From contig JAOUNK010000205.1 of NCBI GenBank assembly GCA_029881015.1, positions 1-6,156 on the forward strand: a DNA stretch of 6,156 nt. The letters are read 5' to 3'. Made by a program: the position numbers and the translations under genes. The notes under the pieces are model-generated. The model had not been told where the DNA came from. It worked only from the letters and a program-made list of their open reading frames with translations, and ran no database searches. Source of the DNA: Gammaproteobacteria bacterium. GTDB taxonomy: Bacteria; Pseudomonadota; Gammaproteobacteria; Steroidobacterales; Woeseiaceae. Positions 4,999 through 6,156 of the stretch are shown here, in pieces. Each line of letters begins with the position of its first letter. Within the stretch, counting starts at the first letter, position 1.

Positions 4999-5023
4999 TG
5001 ACCTGAGACCCTGAACTTCCTCC
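4999..5023 (+). repeat. Probable left inverted repeat of IS3 copy 3
   Basis: TGACCTGAGACCCTGAACTT lines up with the copy 2 terminus over TGACCTG and more loosely inward. The inner limit is a guess because the right end is not available. Confidence 0.7.
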
Positions 5024-5062
5024 AAGATTTTGTAGAGTCCGTCCCAACCAGGAGACGGACGA

Positions 5063-5329
5063 ATGGAGCGTTCACGATTCACTGAAGAACAGATCATCGG
5101 GATACTGCAGGAGCAGGAAGCCGGGATGAAGACGGCGGATGTCTGCCGCAAGCATGGCATCTCGGAAGCGACCTTCTACAAATACAAGGCCAAGTTCGGC
5201 GGCATGGACGTGTCGGATGCCCGCAAGCTGAAGGCTTTGGAAGACGAGAACGCCAAGCTGAAGAAGCTTTTGGCCGAGACGATGCTCGACAACGCCATGC
5301 TGAAGGATGTCGCCGCAAAAAAATGGTGA
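5063..5329 (+). CDS. IS3-family transposase OrfA (copy 3, IS407-like)
   Basis: This 88-residue OrfA begins MERSRFTEEQIIGILQEQEA, has a helix-turn-helix containing DVCRKHGISEATFYKYKAK (about residues 26-44), and a coiled-coil-forming helix around LKALEDENAKLKKLLAETM. It ends in AAKKW, the usual IS407-type ending. AGGAGA (5050-5055) lies 7 bp before the ATG and fixes the start. It should bind the IS ends and, through frameshifting on A7 (5317-5323), form the OrfAB transposase. The closest relative in the window is OrfA of copy 2. Confidence 0.93.
   Translation: MERSRFTEEQIIGILQEQEAGMKTADVCRKHGISEATFYKYKAKFGGMDVSDARKLKALEDENAKLKKLLAETMLDNAMLKDVAAKKW
5317..5323 (+). promoter_or_regulatory. Programmed -1 frameshift site A AAA AAA (copy 3)
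   Basis: A run of seven A residues read as A AAA AAA in the orfA frame, two codons before its TGA. Slipping back one base leads into AAA AAA ATG GTG ACG, the orfB frame. The ATG of orfB (5323) overlaps the orfA stop (TGA 5327-5329), so translational coupling is a second possible route to OrfB. Confidence 0.75.
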
Positions 5330-6156
5330 CGCCCGGCGCGAAGCGGGAGGCTGCGGCTCACCTGTGCATGGTGCACGGCGTGAGCCAACGCCGGGCGTGC
5401 GAGGTTCTGAAGGTCGACCGGTCAAGCGTTCGATATCGCAGCATCCGGCCGGACGACGGGGATCTGCGTGAAGCCATGAAGACGGTCGCCGGTGAGCGCC
5501 GTCGTTTCGGCTACCGGCGCATCCATCTGATGCAGGAACGGCAAGGGATTGTCATGAACCTGAAGAAGCTGAGACGGCTTTACCGCGAGGAGAAGCTGCA
5601 AGTGCGCAAGCGTGGCGGCAGGAAGCGGGCTCTGGGCACCAGACGGCCGATGCTTCTGCCAAGCAGGGCAAACGAGCGATGGAGCCTCGATTTCGTGTCG
5701 GACGCTTTCACTGACGGGCGCCGCTTCCGGGTTCTGGCCGTGGTCGATGACTTCAGCCGGGAATGCCTGGTGCTGGTGGCAGATACCTCACTATCCGGCC
5801 TGCGGGTCACCCGCGAACTTGATGCCCTGATCCGCCTGCGTGGCAAGCCGACGATGGTAGTTTCCGACAACGGCACGGAACTGACCAGCATGGCCGTTCT
5901 CAAATGGTGTCAGGAAACGACTGTCAAGTGGCATTACATCCAGCCCGGCAAGCCCATGCAGAACGGCTTCGTCGAGAGCTTCAACGGCAGCTTCAGGGAC
6001 GAATGCCTCAACGAGACGCTGTTTTCGTCACTCGCCGAGGCACGTTCCCAAATCACCGCATGGAAGGAGGACTACAACCGAAACAGGCCGCATTCATCCT
6101 TGGGCAATCTCACGCCCAGCGAATTTGCCATGAAAATGGCGTTGAAAAAAAGGCAG
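5323..6156 (+). CDS. IS3-family transposase OrfB (copy 3), C-terminus cut by the window edge
   Basis: The frame is open for 278 codons from the ATG at 5323 to the last base. The N-terminal part contains SQRRACEVLKVDRSSVRYR and RRRFGYRRIHLMQERQG (HTH_21-like, residues 21-75). The rve integrase core follows with RWSLDFVSD (Asp123), MVVSDNGTE (Asp182) and GFVESFNGSFRDECLNE (Glu218). The Asp182-Glu218 gap is 35 residues, the classical DD(35)E spacing of IS3 transposases. YNRNRPHSSLGNLTP (251-265) is the usual C-terminal signature, so only a short tail should be missing. As OrfAB it would catalyse copy-out strand transfer through a circular intermediate. No stop or frameshift is visible, so it is a plausible source of activity for related ends in this genome. 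Confidence 0.93.
   Translation, partial: MVTPGAKREAAAHLCMVHGVSQRRACEVLKVDRSSVRYRSIRPDDGDLREAMKTVAGERRRFGYRRIHLMQERQGIVMNLKKLRRLYREEKLQVRKRGGRKRALGTRRPMLLPSRANERWSLDFVSDAFTDGRRFRVLAVVDDFSRECLVLVADTSLSGLRVTRELDALIRLRGKPTMVVSDNGTELTSMAVLKWCQETTVKWHYIQPGKPMQNGFVESFNGSFRDECLNETLFSSLAEARSQITAWKEDYNRNRPHSSLGNLTPSEFAMKMALKKRQ

Larger units (their letters stand above)
4999..6156 (+). mobile_element. IS3-family element copy 3 (IS407-like), right end outside the window
   Basis: The left end is TGACCTG at 4999, the same terminal heptamer as copy 2, only 12 bp after the glycosyltransferase stop. The leader is alignable with that of copy 2 (TGTAGAGTC..., CCCAACC, GGAG before orfA). orfA and orfB are both open and carry all expected motifs, so this copy may be active. 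The right inverted repeat and target duplication are not in the window. Confidence 0.9.

Noticed and set aside
2021..5005. Copies 2 and 3 as the two arms of a composite transposon carrying the glycosyltransferase
   Set aside because: The two elements are clearly diverged and copy 2 has its own target duplication inside another IS, so they inserted independently; no shared outer duplication can be shown.
5072..5425. Minus-strand open frames across orfA of copy 3
   Set aside because: They are antisense shadows of a well-supported OrfA and OrfB with a good ribosome-binding site on the plus strand.

Overview
The window looks like accessory DNA from a GC-rich alphaproteobacterium, most likely a member of the Rhodobacteraceae. 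This is an inference from the style of the RTX protein, the IS903-group and IS407-like transposases and the base composition; there is no rRNA or core gene to confirm it. I recognise no tRNA, rRNA, CRISPR array or replication origin.

Layout from left to right. (1) Positions 2-796 hold the C-terminal part of a calcium-binding RTX-repeat protein with a probable type I secretion C-terminus. It contains a 121-residue repeat period in which 127 bp are identical at the DNA level. (2) About 822-1743 is the left part of an IS3-family element (copy 1). Its orfA is intact, but its orfB is cut off before the second catalytic Asp. (3) Positions 1741-3699, on the minus strand, hold an IS903-group (IS5 family) element. 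It is truncated at its 3' end, carries two in-frame TAG codons, and is split by a complete IS407-like IS3 element (copy 2, 2021-3312) flanked by a 4-bp GACC target duplication. Removing copy 2 and one GACC restores the IS903-group frame exactly. (4) Copy 2 is itself dead. Its orfB carries two short palindrome-bearing insertions (38 bp at 2434-2471 and 41 bp at 3024-3064) that share the same ends, plus an 11-codon deletion between the second catalytic Asp and the Glu. (5) Positions 3700-4050 form a lower-GC intergenic stretch with several small inverted repeats. (6) Positions 4051-4986 encode an intact family 2 glycosyltransferase, probably for a surface polysaccharide. (7) From 4999 to the window end is a third IS3-family element (copy 3, IS407-like), apparently intact, with an A7 frameshift site and a full DDE triad; its right end lies beyond the window.

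The two likely functional cargo genes, the RTX protein and the glycosyltransferase, both concern secreted or surface products. They are separated by a layered IS graveyard: IS903-group element first, copy 2 inside it, palindromic units inside copy 2, and a deletion fusing copy 1 to the IS903-group remnant. The most interesting signal is the pair of short palindromic insertions in one transposase gene. They share conserved ends but have different hairpin cores, and each can be cut out in silico to restore the alignment with copy 3. They look like two members of a small, mobile, REP-like family able to enter coding sequence.
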